Part shown: positions 17,427 to 26,194 of the stretch, piece after piece | Layout: each line of letters starts with the position of its first letter | Numbering within the stretch: the first letter of the stretch is position 1 | Source of the DNA: CAZKDV01 sp964551645 | GTDB taxonomy: Bacteria; Bacteroidota; Bacteroidia; Bacteroidales; DTU049 | Direction of reading: 5' to 3' | Length of the DNA: 64,000 bases | Assembly (NCBI GenBank): GCA_964551645.1 | Contig: CAZKDV010000001.1 | Span: forward strand, 1 to 64,000 | The notes under the pieces: generated by a model | What the model was told of the DNA's origin: nothing | The model's database searches: none | What the model saw: the letters and a program-made list of their open reading frames with translations, nothing else | Made by a program: the position numbers and the translations under genes

Positions 17427-20400
17427 CTACTTGTTAATTACAATTTTCTTGCTAACAATGTATTTATCAAATTTAACTGTAACAAAATAAACTCCATTAA
17501 GTTTATTTTCAAGCTGACATGCAATAACATTTTTGCCTTTAGCTAAACTACCGGTTTGCGAATGTACAACTTGACCAATTATATTTGATACTTCAATAGA
17601 ATAATCTGAACCATAAATGGTGTTAATATCTATATTGAAATTACCATTGTTAGGATTAGGATAAACTGTAAGTGCTTCTTCATTACTGAATGTTTCAATT
17701 GAAACAGAAGATTTCGTTGTAAATGAAGCTTCAGCCCAATCTGATTTATCTCTTGTACTAACGGCTCTAACTCTCCAAAAATACTTAGTTGAAGGGCTTA
17801 AAGAGATAGGTATATCATAAGAAATATTATCAGCTTTAGCATGAGGAACGATTGCTGTTGTAGCATCTGAAAAATCTTGTTCTTTTGCATATTCTACTTC
17901 ATAAGATATTGAGCCTTCAATCGCAGTCCATTGTAAATTAGGTCTTAATGCAATATCAGTAGCATTATTTGCCGGTTTTGATATTGTAACCTTAGAAATT
18001 GTTTCCAACCAAAACGAATCGCTCCATTTTGAAGTATCTAAATCGGAAATACTTCTTGCTCTCCAATAAATTTTCTCGCCATAAGGCAATGTATCGGCAG
18101 CAATTTTTACTAAGCCAGTTCTTTTTGTTGGATTTGTAGATGGGGCAGTAATTGTAAATGCAGAATAAGGTACATTAACTATTGTACCACTTGCAAAAGT
18201 TGGGTCTGCTGAATATTCATATTGGAATTTCTTAGAACCAATAATTCCCTGCCATTCAAGCTGTACAATTGGCATAACATTCAAATGTAAGTTGCCTGCA
18301 GCACTTGGATTTGGTTTTTCAAGTATAGGTTTGTCCATAGTTGAGAAATAATTAACTAATGACCAATCAGAAGTATCAACTGAATGTGCTGCTTTTGCTC
18401 TGAAATAATATTCTTGTCCGTAATAGAACAAATCAATAATAGTTGTATCAACAGCTTGCGTTATTTTAGTCTTTTTAAGTTCTGAACTAAAATCGGGAGT
18501 AAGATCTACTTCAACAATATAATTTGTACTTCCTGATATTTCTTTCCATTGGAAGTATGGAGAAATAGCATGAGTATATTTATCATAATCATTAGCTGCA
18601 AAATCCAATGTTACATCTTTGAAAGAAACTTGTAAGCCTGTTGTATAATCAGCTGGCTTGTATGTATGAGTTTCATCAGGATTTTGTAGCAAAACAGTAT
18701 TTCCTTTCAGAATTTCAACTCCTGAATTTACAATAAGTGGTTCTCCTGCAATAAATTCTTTAATATTAAAATTAATTGAATTTTGATTCATTGGACTTGG
18801 ATTTTCGCATACTTCGTCAAATCTATCATAATGCTTTTCTCCATCGCATGTTGAATTGAAACTTGTACCTATTTCTTCGCCAATATTGTCGCATGAATAT
18901 ATTGTATATACAAACTCATAATTACCTTCAACTTCAAAATTAAAAGTAAAATCAATATTACGGTTTCTTGAAACACAGTAATTATCAACAACACCAAGCG
19001 TTAATGCTTCAATTTCAATGCCATTATACTCTAATTTAACAATGCCTGATCCATTAATAATATCACCTACTTGATACTCGTTGCCTTGTTTTCTCAATTT
19101 GTAGCTAACAGTTCCATAATCAGCAACATTATCAATCAAAATACCATCTTTATAAATTTCATAGCCAATGCTACATAATTCGTCCGTTATTCCTACCGAA
19201 TTTAAACTTGCAGTAATGTGGATATCTTTTTCAGGTAACAAAGTTTCTTTATAGTTGCTAAATACAAAATGTGGCAAAGCATCTTCAACTTCTTCACCAA
19301 CTTGGAAATTTATTTTGCTTTGGTTAAGACTTGTTGGATTTTCACAAATATCGCTAAATCTGTCAAAGTGTTTTTTTCCATCACATTTTGATGCTTTGAA
19401 ACTTGTACCAATTTCTTCTCCAATATTATCACAAGTATATATAGTTGCAACTAACTCGTAATTACCTTTTTCGTAGAAATTAAATTGAAAATCAATATTA
19501 CGGTTTCTTGAAACGCAATAATTATCAACAACACCAAGCGTTAATGCTTCTATTTCAATGCCGTCATACTCTAATTTAATAATGCCTGATCCATTAATAA
19601 TATCCCCTACTTGATACTCGCTTCCTTGTTTTCTCAATTTGTAGCTAATAGTTCCATAATCAGCAACATTGTCAATCAAAACACCATCTTTATATATGTC
19701 ATATCCAATACTGCACAAGTCGTCAATAATGCCCATTGAGTATAAACTTGCAACAACTTGAACATCATCATTTGGCATAACAACTTTCTCATAATTACTA
19801 AATACAAAATGTGGTAAATAATCTTGTGTGTCTATTTCTACTTTAAATTCAATTGCACTTTGATTAACTGCTATCGGATTTTCACATATTTCACTAAATC
19901 TATCAAAATGTTTTTGTCCGTCACAATTAATAGCCATAAAACTTGTACCTAATTCTTCGCCTATGTTATCACAATTGTAAATTGTTGAATATAAAATGTA
20001 TTCTCCTTCCTCTGCAAAATTAAAAGTAAATTCAATATTGCGATTTCTTGAAACGCAATGATTATCAAGCACTCCTAATGTTAAAGCTGTTAATTCTAAA
20101 TCTTCAAATTCTATTTTAATTACGCCTGAACCTTCAGTGATTTTGCCTTCATAGTATTCATTTCCCTGTTTTCTAACTTTATATCCAACTGTTCCATAAT
20201 CAGCAACATTACTTATTAATTGTCCATCTTTATAGATTTCGTAGCCTACACTACAAAGTTCGTCAATCATGCCAGCAGAATTTAAACTTGCAGTAACCTG
20301 AAATTCATTATTAGGTTCTATAACTTTTTCATATTCGCTAAACACGAAATGTGGTAATCCTTCTTCTAATTCGCTCTTATTATTAATTATTGTAGTATTT

Positions 20401-21428
20401 TGTGTAATAATGCTTGGATTATCACATTTAGCACTTAATTTATCTGCATATTCTAATTCATCGCAATTTTCAGCAATAAAACTTGTTCCAATAATTTCTC
20501 CATCATTTTCACAAGCATACAATGTGCTAATCAATGTATAAGTTTCGTCTTGTTTAAAATCAACCACAAATTCAATAACTCTATCTCTATTTACACAGAA
20601 ATTATCAAAGAAGCCCAATGAAAATGCTTCAACTAATTCGCTATCATTCGGAAATTTTATCATGCCTTCGCCTGCAATAATTTCTTGCTCATATACATTA
20701 TATTTATCTAACTTTACACGATAAGATACTTTACCCTCTGTTTTGATGTCTTGGATTAATTTTCCATTTCTATAAAATTCATATCCTACTGCACACATAT
20801 CGTCAAGTGTTCCATTTGAATTAATGTGATAAGTAATTTTTTTATTTCCGTCAGTATGATAAGGTTCTGTATATATTGAAGTTGTTGACTCGGGTAAAAT
20901 TGTGTAAACTACTGTGGTATTTTCATACTTTACTTCAACTGCAGTATTGTCAGAAGCATTGATTGAATAAGTTTCATTATCAGGAGTTACATTAATTGTA
21001 ATATTGTCTGTTTTTAGACCAACTGAAACAAGCTGCTTATTCTCAATAATCTTATCTTGTGGTAAAATCAACTCAGGAAATAATATAGTTTTAAAAGTCC
21101 ATACATCTGACCATTCAGAAATATTATTTTGAGTGTCTTTTGCTCTGACACGCCAAAAATATGTCATTCCATATTCTAAGTCAAAAGTATTTACAGCTGA
21201 CAATTGTGTTTCGCCATGAATAACCAGATTTGAAAAAGTTTCATCTTTATCAACCATATATTCATATTTATATGCTCCTGCAACTGGAGACCAATTAAGA
21301 AGAGCATCAACCATGTTTTGTTCTGAGTAATCAGCTGGGGACTTCAATAAAGGTTTGTACACTTTATTTTGTGCAAACATAGTTAAGCACAATGTAGAAA
21401 TTAAAACTGTAAATAAAATTTTTCTCAT
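17427..21428 (-). CDS. Secreted repeat protein with fibronectin III-like domains and type A T9SS sorting domain
   Basis: A 1333-residue protein with a signal peptide (LISTLCLTMFAQ). An Fn3-like domain (about 25-115, YFWRVRAKDTQNNISEWSDV) is followed by four tandem repeats of about 180 residues (about 200-910) sharing LC(S/A)(V/I)GYE.Y..G, NVADYGT, DN.CVSRNRNI.F, CDNIGEE.GTSF and CENP with five recurring Cys. Two or three Fn3-like domains follow (about 970-1240, FRAKAAHSVDTSDWS, YWRARSISDLDTSKWS). The end (LTVYPNPNNGNFNIDI ... GVYFVTVKFDKYIVSKKIVI) is a type A sorting domain. The repeat family was not recognised. The first repeat is most diverged; repeats 3 and 4 are closest. A surface or adhesion role is inference. 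Confidence 0.85.
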   Translation of the reverse strand: MRKILFTVLISTLCLTMFAQNKVYKPLLKSPADYSEQNMVDALLNWSPVAGAYKYEYMVDKDETFSNLVIHGETQLSAVNTFDLEYGMTYFWRVRAKDTQNNISEWSDVWTFKTILFPELILPQDKIIENKQLVSVGLKTDNITINVTPDNETYSINASDNTAVEVKYENTTVVYTILPESTTSIYTEPYHTDGNKKITYHINSNGTLDDMCAVGYEFYRNGKLIQDIKTEGKVSYRVKLDKYNVYEQEIIAGEGMIKFPNDSELVEAFSLGFFDNFCVNRDRVIEFVVDFKQDETYTLISTLYACENDGEIIGTSFIAENCDELEYADKLSAKCDNPSIITQNTTIINNKSELEEGLPHFVFSEYEKVIEPNNEFQVTASLNSAGMIDELCSVGYEIYKDGQLISNVADYGTVGYKVRKQGNEYYEGKITEGSGVIKIEFEDLELTALTLGVLDNHCVSRNRNIEFTFNFAEEGEYILYSTIYNCDNIGEELGTSFMAINCDGQKHFDRFSEICENPIAVNQSAIEFKVEIDTQDYLPHFVFSNYEKVVMPNDDVQVVASLYSMGIIDDLCSIGYDIYKDGVLIDNVADYGTISYKLRKQGSEYQVGDIINGSGIIKLEYDGIEIEALTLGVVDNYCVSRNRNIDFQFNFYEKGNYELVATIYTCDNIGEEIGTSFKASKCDGKKHFDRFSDICENPTSLNQSKINFQVGEEVEDALPHFVFSNYKETLLPEKDIHITASLNSVGITDELCSIGYEIYKDGILIDNVADYGTVSYKLRKQGNEYQVGDIINGSGIVKLEYNGIEIEALTLGVVDNYCVSRNRNIDFTFNFEVEGNYEFVYTIYSCDNIGEEIGTSFNSTCDGEKHYDRFDEVCENPSPMNQNSINFNIKEFIAGEPLIVNSGVEILKGNTVLLQNPDETHTYKPADYTTGLQVSFKDVTLDFAANDYDKYTHAISPYFQWKEISGSTNYIVEVDLTPDFSSELKKTKITQAVDTTIIDLFYYGQEYYFRAKAAHSVDTSDWSLVNYFSTMDKPILEKPNPSAAGNLHLNVMPIVQLEWQGIIGSKKFQYEYSADPTFASGTIVNVPYSAFTITAPSTNPTKRTGLVKIAADTLPYGEKIYWRARSISDLDTSKWSDSFWLETISKVTISKPANNATDIALRPNLQWTAIEGSISYEVEYAKEQDFSDATTAIVPHAKADNISYDIPISLSPSTKYFWRVRAVSTRDKSDWAEASFTTKSSVSIETFSNEEALTVYPNPNNGNFNIDINTIYGSDYSIEVSNIIGQVVHSQTGSLAKGKNVIACQLENKLNGVYFVTVKFDKYIVSKKIVINK
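18780..20830 (-). repeat. Four tandem ~540-bp coding repeats
   Basis: Four units with a period of about 540 bases (about 180 codons) inside the type A cargo gene, marked by copies of the NVADYGT and DN.CVSRNRNI coding blocks. For example, the sequence around 19021-19140 recurs at 19561-19680 with only scattered changes. The most upstream copy in the gene (high coordinates) is most diverged. Confidence 0.85.
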
Positions 21429-21450
21429 AACTCTATTTTTTTTATTAATT

Positions 21451-21481
21451 AAAAAAAGGGAGTACCTTATAAAGCACTCCC
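21451..21481 (-). terminator. Terminator after the BNR/sortilin-like gene
   Basis: On the minus strand GGGAGT, loop, ACTCCC then seven Ts, 14 bases after the stop of the propeller gene and upstream of the repeat-protein gene, so those two minus-strand genes are probably separate transcripts. Confidence 0.8.
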
Positions 21482-21494
21482 TATAAAATCACTA

Positions 21495-24314
21495 TTATTG
21501 TTTAATAAACTTTCCTGTATAATAAAATTCGACATTTGATACTTGTATAAAGTATAGTCCCTTAGGTAAATCCGAAATATTTACTGAATTAGTTTTGCTT
21601 CCTCCTGCAACAACTTGATTTGCCACCATATTGCCATTAACTCCGAAAATAGAAATTTTAATATCAGAGTTAGTTTTAGGAATATCAAAACTTATCATAT
21701 CGTGTGCAGGGTTAGGATAAACAGATATTATATTATTATCTAAATTAGATGCTGTTTCATTAGCTTCTGGGATATTAACCAAACTAAATGATTCGAATAC
21801 TCCTCTCCCGTGTGTGCCTGCATAAACAACTCCGTAATTAGTTACGCCGGGAAACATAAATGTTTGTTGTTTCAAGTCATAAACTGGAACATTTGGAAAT
21901 CCACTTTCAGTATCTGTTGACCATTGTGGAGAAGGTACAGTAATATTATCCGTAACAAAAATTCCGAACTCAGTTCCAGCAATAACTCTATTAGGGTTGC
22001 TTAAATCAAAAATTACTGAATATACAGGTATTTTTGGTAAGTTTCCTTGTTTTTGAACAAAAGTAGGTTCTTCACTTAATGCATTAGCTGAATAATAAAC
22101 ATAGAAATTATTGCTATAGTTGCCTAAAACAATAATAACTTTTTCAGGATTATTTGGGTCAATAGCAACTTTATTAACGGCTCTATTTCCTATGCCTGCA
22201 ATATTTAATTTCTTTACTTCAATCACACTATGCGTACTTGCTACACTAGCACTTAAAGAGTCATTTGCAAAGTTTAAATTTGAAATTCTATATACATTAC
22301 CATTGGTAGTGCCAACAAACAAATAATTTCCGCATTGACTAATAGCCATACTTTGCGTAGTGCCATCAATATCAGCTATTTGAAACCATTTTGGCTGTCC
22401 TGAGAATTTATGGGATTCTCTTGTCATAAATACTTTATTTGTAGCTCCAAGATATAGTTTTGCAGTAATAATATCTTGTACTCTCAATGTATCATCTTCA
22501 ATCATATCATTTTCAATAACACATGGAAATGGGTATGAACTATTGCTACTTAAAGCATAAATAGTAGCTCCTGCCAAAACTTTTTCTCCTGTATGTGTGT
22601 ATGTAACAGAATCGGGGCTAAAGTAGTCGTCAATTTTTTCATGTAAAACAATTGGAGTAACAAATGAAGCAAAACTTGCATTACCTGGAGCAGGACTTAA
22701 ACCTTGCATATAATCATCATAAAAAGAAGCTAATGTTGTAGCAGTTCTGTTAGGTGTACGGTACAAAGAACCGTAGTATGAAGTCATAAACAATAAATCG
22801 GAGTTAATATGTGAGATAGCTGAATAACCACCATCATTACTTGATAAATAACTTGCCTTTCCATCTATAAGTCCTTTTCTTTCAAGGAACAAAGTTCCAT
22901 TATCTTGTGTTCCGCCTAAAATTTCACCTGTAGGACCAATTCCTATAGCATAAAATTGTGTTGAAACAAAGTTTCTATTCACCGTTTCAAAAGACTTTCC
23001 ACCATCAACACTTTTTGAAATACCGCCACTTGTAGCAAAGTACATAATTTTTGGATTATCGTGATTAAATACATAATCATGGTGGTCTGAATGTATGTAA
23101 GAAGAGCTAGTTGAACTTAAATATCCAGAAGATGCAACTTCCCAATTTCCATTTTCCTCCCAAACCCACATATTAACACCACCAACATATACTTTATTTT
23201 CATTTGTTGGATGAATTCTAATAACATTATCGTATCTTCCTTGTGAACCAAGAGGGTTAAAACTATCACTTCCACCTGGACCAACAATTTCCCAAGTATC
23301 TCCAGCATTTTTTGTTCTATATATGTTATGTAAAGAACCATTAGTTTTAGCTGCACAAGCATAAATATAGTTTGGATTGCTTGGGGCAATATCAAGTTCT
23401 ATTCTTGAAATGCCAGAAGTTGGAAGCATATTTCCACCTGTCGAATTAGTTTTGTAAGTTTGTCCTCCGTCTTTTGAAATTAAGACTCTATTTCCTACTA
23501 CTAATGCAATTACTTTTCCGTCTTTATGAATATCTACATCGTTTGCTTCAAGATTTTTATAAGCATTTGAGAAATTTTCAATATTAATGTCTGTTAATGG
23601 ATTAATCCATGTTTTTCCACCATCTGAGCTTTTTCTAAATCCTCTTTGTGTAGCTGCATAAATATCTCCATTGGGGTGTGCTGCTATTTTATACACATAT
23701 TCCCAAGCAATATCAGAAGAAGGAGAAGTATTTGACAAATGCACAAATTCAGTTCCTGTAGCATCTGTAGATTTAAATATTCCTTGTCCTACGAATCCTG
23801 TTCCGCCTGCATTACTAGCCATAACATTAGCAAAACCTTCGCCAGTGCCGAAATATAGTGTACCATCATAAGCTTGCGTAATACAGCTTATGATAAGACT
23901 TTCATTATGATCATTTATTTTAAACCATGATTGCGCACCATTAGTAGTTTTCCAAAGACCACCAGAAACAGCACCTGCATATAAAGTATTAGAATTATTT
24001 CTATCAACTATAAGTGCTCTAACTCGACCTGCAATATTTGTTGGACCAACAGATTCCCATACTAAATTAGTATTTTTTGCAGCTTTTAGCTTTTTTAAAT
24101 CGCTAATGGAATTATAATAATCTTCATAGTTTACTTCTTTTGTTATTTGATTATTCCGAATTGCTGCATAATACTCCATCGCATTATGAATACCCAAAAT
24201 TGGTTCACTTTTTGGGATGTACTTTTCGTTTGAATTTATTTGTGCTGACAATGTAGAAAAACATGCAAGTGCAGCAAAAACTAGCGTAAAAATAAAAGTT
24301 GTTCTTTTGTTCAT
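21495..24314 (-). CDS. BNR/sortilin-like beta-propeller protein with type A T9SS sorting domain
   Basis: A 939-residue secreted protein with a signal peptide (MNKRTTFIFTLVFAALACFS ... LSAQ). It has many BNR/Asp-box repeats typical of VPS10/sortilin-like or exo-sialidase-like propellers: LWKTTNGAQSWFKI, FRKSSDGGKTWINP, LISKDGGQTYK, IYRTKNAGDTWEIV and ISKSVDGGKSFETV. The C terminus (ISVYPNPAHDMISFDI, KGLYFIQVSNVEFYYTGKFI) is a type A sorting domain. No catalytic residues were identified, so a hydrolase activity is not claimed. The start at 24314 is chosen because an ATG at 24353 overlaps the predicted -7 box and the signal peptide begins at the later Met. Confidence 0.85.
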   Translation of the reverse strand: MNKRTTFIFTLVFAALACFSTLSAQINSNEKYIPKSEPILGIHNAMEYYAAIRNNQITKEVNYEDYYNSISDLKKLKAAKNTNLVWESVGPTNIAGRVRALIVDRNNSNTLYAGAVSGGLWKTTNGAQSWFKINDHNESLIISCITQAYDGTLYFGTGEGFANVMASNAGGTGFVGQGIFKSTDATGTEFVHLSNTSPSSDIAWEYVYKIAAHPNGDIYAATQRGFRKSSDGGKTWINPLTDINIENFSNAYKNLEANDVDIHKDGKVIALVVGNRVLISKDGGQTYKTNSTGGNMLPTSGISRIELDIAPSNPNYIYACAAKTNGSLHNIYRTKNAGDTWEIVGPGGSDSFNPLGSQGRYDNVIRIHPTNENKVYVGGVNMWVWEENGNWEVASSGYLSSTSSSYIHSDHHDYVFNHDNPKIMYFATSGGISKSVDGGKSFETVNRNFVSTQFYAIGIGPTGEILGGTQDNGTLFLERKGLIDGKASYLSSNDGGYSAISHINSDLLFMTSYYGSLYRTPNRTATTLASFYDDYMQGLSPAPGNASFASFVTPIVLHEKIDDYFSPDSVTYTHTGEKVLAGATIYALSSNSSYPFPCVIENDMIEDDTLRVQDIITAKLYLGATNKVFMTRESHKFSGQPKWFQIADIDGTTQSMAISQCGNYLFVGTTNGNVYRISNLNFANDSLSASVASTHSVIEVKKLNIAGIGNRAVNKVAIDPNNPEKVIIVLGNYSNNFYVYYSANALSEEPTFVQKQGNLPKIPVYSVIFDLSNPNRVIAGTEFGIFVTDNITVPSPQWSTDTESGFPNVPVYDLKQQTFMFPGVTNYGVVYAGTHGRGVFESFSLVNIPEANETASNLDNNIISVYPNPAHDMISFDIPKTNSDIKISIFGVNGNMVANQVVAGGSKTNSVNISDLPKGLYFIQVSNVEFYYTGKFIKQ

Positions 24315-24350
24315 AACTAATTGTAATTTATATTTCACTAAATTAAATGG

Positions 24351-24358
24351 CAAAGGTA
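24351..24358 (-). promoter_or_regulatory. Predicted -7 box (TACCTTTG) for the BNR/sortilin-like gene
   Basis: Minus-strand TACCTTTGC, 37 bases before the chosen start; it rules out the upstream ATG at 24353. Confidence 0.5.
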
Positions 24359-24446
24359 ATGTAATTTTTCAAAACCAGACAAAATTACTTAAAATTATTT
24401 ATTTGAAATGCTTATAGATATACATTTTGTAAAAGAACTTTAAACA

Positions 24447-25190
24447 CTAAAATCTTTTACCGAAATGATATTGTAAATATAAATTAATATATAAAAAGTC
24501 ATTATGAGCAAAACCCATTATTTCAATAGGTTTTAAAAACACATTTATCATTGCTCCTGCTTCGAGTGCATTAACGGTTTCATCATTTGACCCATGCTCA
24601 ACATTTAATCCAATTTTGAAATGAAAACCGGGATGTAGCTTGATTTCATCAATCCCTTTCATAAATGGGCCTCTTCCATAAATATTATCATAGAAATGCA
24701 ATTCAGGATTATATTTTTCAAGTGTTTGACTGATAGAACTTCCCGTAAAATCAAAAATATATAAATAAACAGGTTTAGTAATGCCTAATACCGGACCATA
24801 AGAATAAAATGAACGCAACTCAATCCCACCCCAATATGGTTTTTCATTTAAAACTTTCTGTTTACCAGTGCTTGCTTCTAAGATGAAAAAAAAGTTCTTT
24901 TTTCCATATACATAGCTTTTAGCATTCATAAACAATAATGAATTAACCATCTTCACTTCCTTAGGATGTTTCATAGTAAAAAAACTAAGCTCGTACATCC
25001 TTTTTTCCCAAGTAGAAATATTATTTCCGTATCTAAAGCCACCACCCCAACCTAAACCATGAATTAATCCGTAAAAGCTTTGTTCGTTGCGAAGTAAAAT
25101 TTTTCCATCAATATTGCTCGCAGATTGTGCAAATAAGAATTCGCTTACACACATACAAGTAAACAAAATAATAATCCTTAATTGCCTCAT
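24447..25190 (-). CDS. Probable outer-membrane beta-barrel protein, unknown function
   Basis: A 247-residue protein with a signal peptide (MRQLRIIILFTCMCVSEFLFAQ). The rest alternates short aromatic-rich strands (GLIHGLGWGGGFRYGN, KNFFFILEASTG, LHPGFHFKIGLNVEHG, IEIMGFAHNDFLYINLYLQY) and ends in HFGKRF, a terminal-Phe pattern usual for outer-membrane barrels. No specific family is assigned. The start at 25190 is preferred over 25208 because the promoter box TATTTTTG spans 25206-25213 and would overlap the earlier ATG; the later Met also begins a clean signal peptide. Confidence 0.68.
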   Translation of the reverse strand: MRQLRIIILFTCMCVSEFLFAQSASNIDGKILLRNEQSFYGLIHGLGWGGGFRYGNNISTWEKRMYELSFFTMKHPKEVKMVNSLLFMNAKSYVYGKKNFFFILEASTGKQKVLNEKPYWGGIELRSFYSYGPVLGITKPVYLYIFDFTGSSISQTLEKYNPELHFYDNIYGRGPFMKGIDEIKLHPGFHFKIGLNVEHGSNDETVNALEAGAMINVFLKPIEIMGFAHNDFLYINLYLQYHFGKRF

Positions 25191-25205
25191 AACAATCTTT
25201 TTTTG

Positions 25206-25213
25206 CAAAAATA
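25206..25213 (-). promoter_or_regulatory. Predicted -7 box (TATTTTTG) for the barrel-protein gene
   Basis: Minus-strand TATTTTTGC; decides in favour of the start at 25190. Confidence 0.55.
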
Positions 25214-25296
25214 TATAAAGATTAAATTAAATGCAATAATAATATCTCAAACGGCAGACTTGCCTTTTAATTTTGTTGCAAAGCTAACACATATTT

Positions 25297-25422
25297 TTAC
25301 TTTAAATGTCCATAAGACTTATAGGCTGGGCATTTTTTTTGAGATTTGCAAGAAGTAGATCCCAAAACAACAAATACTAATGCCAGAGTTAAAGTGGACA
25401 GTATAAGAAATCTTTTCATCAT
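25297..25422 (-). CDS. Tiny lipoprotein (41 residues)
   Basis: A 41-residue product with a lipoprotein signal peptide (MMKRFLILSTLTLALVFVVL) and lipobox GSTSC (Cys25). The mature part is only 17 residues, CKSQKKCPAYKSYGHLK, basic and with a second Cys in a CPAY motif. I recall similar tiny Bacteroidetes lipoproteins with a CPAY-containing tail, but function is unknown. The in-frame extension up to 25491 is rejected because a TAATTTTG box lies at 25431-25438, just upstream of the two ATGs at 25422 and 25419. It is divergent from ung. Confidence 0.75.
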   Translation of the reverse strand: MMKRFLILSTLTLALVFVVLGSTSCKSQKKCPAYKSYGHLK

Positions 25423-25430
25423 TTTTTTTG

Positions 25431-25438
25431 CAAAATTA
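25431..25438 (-). promoter_or_regulatory. Predicted -7 box (TAATTTTG) for the tiny lipoprotein
   Basis: Minus-strand TAATTTTGC nine bases before the first ATG; supports a real, separately expressed short gene. Confidence 0.55.
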
Positions 25439-25470
25439 CTACTTTTGTATAATATAATTGAGATTTTTTT

Positions 25471-25478
25471 TATCTTTA
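25471..25478 (+). promoter_or_regulatory. Possible -7 box (TATCTTTA) for ung
   Basis: TATCTTTA differs from TAnnTTTG only in the last base, 12 bases before the ATG at 25491; it excludes an in-frame TTG start at 25458. Confidence 0.35.
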
Positions 25479-25490
25479 CAAAAAACACCA

Positions 25491-26183
25491 ATGACTAATA
25501 ACGCTATAAATCCCAACATACATCAGTCGTGGAAAGAACTATTGTATGATGAGTTTCAACAAGAATATTTTCACAACCTAAAAAACTTCTTAGTGTCAGA
25601 AAAAAAACGCTATACGGTTTTTCCTCCCGGCAATTTAATATTTAATGCTTTTAATTTAACTCCTTTTAGTGATGTAAAAGTTGTTATTTTGGGACAAGAT
25701 CCCTATCACGGCATTGGGCAAGCACACGGTTTATGCTTTTCGGTTCCCGATGGAGTTGCTATTCCTCCATCTTTACAAAATATTTTTAAAGAAATTTCAA
25801 GCGACATCGGCTGTTCAATTCCTAAAAGTGGAAATCTGACAAATTGGGGAAAACAAGGCGTATTATTAATAAATGCCACTCTAAGCGTAAGAGCACATTC
25901 AGCAGGTTCGCATCAAAAAAAAGGTTGGGAGATTTTTACCGATAAAGTTATACAACTCGTTTCTAATCACCATAATAATATAGTATTTATATTGTGGGGC
26001 AATTATGCCAGAGCCAAAAAAAATGTAATCAATACTGACAAACACCTTGTTCTGGAAGCTGCACATCCCTCACCACTTTCTGCATATAATGGTTTTTTTG
26101 GTTGTCGTCATTTTTCTAAATGTAATAACTACCTTGTAGAAAATTCTAAAACAGCTATTGAATGGTGTTCCGTAAACAAATAA
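25491..26183 (+). CDS. ung: Uracil-DNA glycosylase, family 1
   Basis: A 230-residue enzyme that removes uracil from DNA in base excision repair. The water-activating motif GQDPYHG is followed by GLCFSVPDG, then the uracil-binding LLINATLSVRAHSAGSH and the DNA-intercalating loop HPSPLSAYNGFFG with the catalytic His. Length matches family 1. The start is MTNNAINPN at 25491; an in-frame TTG 33 bases earlier lies upstream of the predicted promoter box. The helicase-nuclease gene follows 11 bases later, so the two repair genes are probably co-transcribed. Confidence 0.96.
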   Translation: MTNNAINPNIHQSWKELLYDEFQQEYFHNLKNFLVSEKKRYTVFPPGNLIFNAFNLTPFSDVKVVILGQDPYHGIGQAHGLCFSVPDGVAIPPSLQNIFKEISSDIGCSIPKSGNLTNWGKQGVLLINATLSVRAHSAGSHQKKGWEIFTDKVIQLVSNHHNNIVFILWGNYARAKKNVINTDKHLVLEAAHPSPLSAYNGFFGCRHFSKCNNYLVENSKTAIEWCSVNK

Positions 26184-26194
26184 ACTAATAGCGT

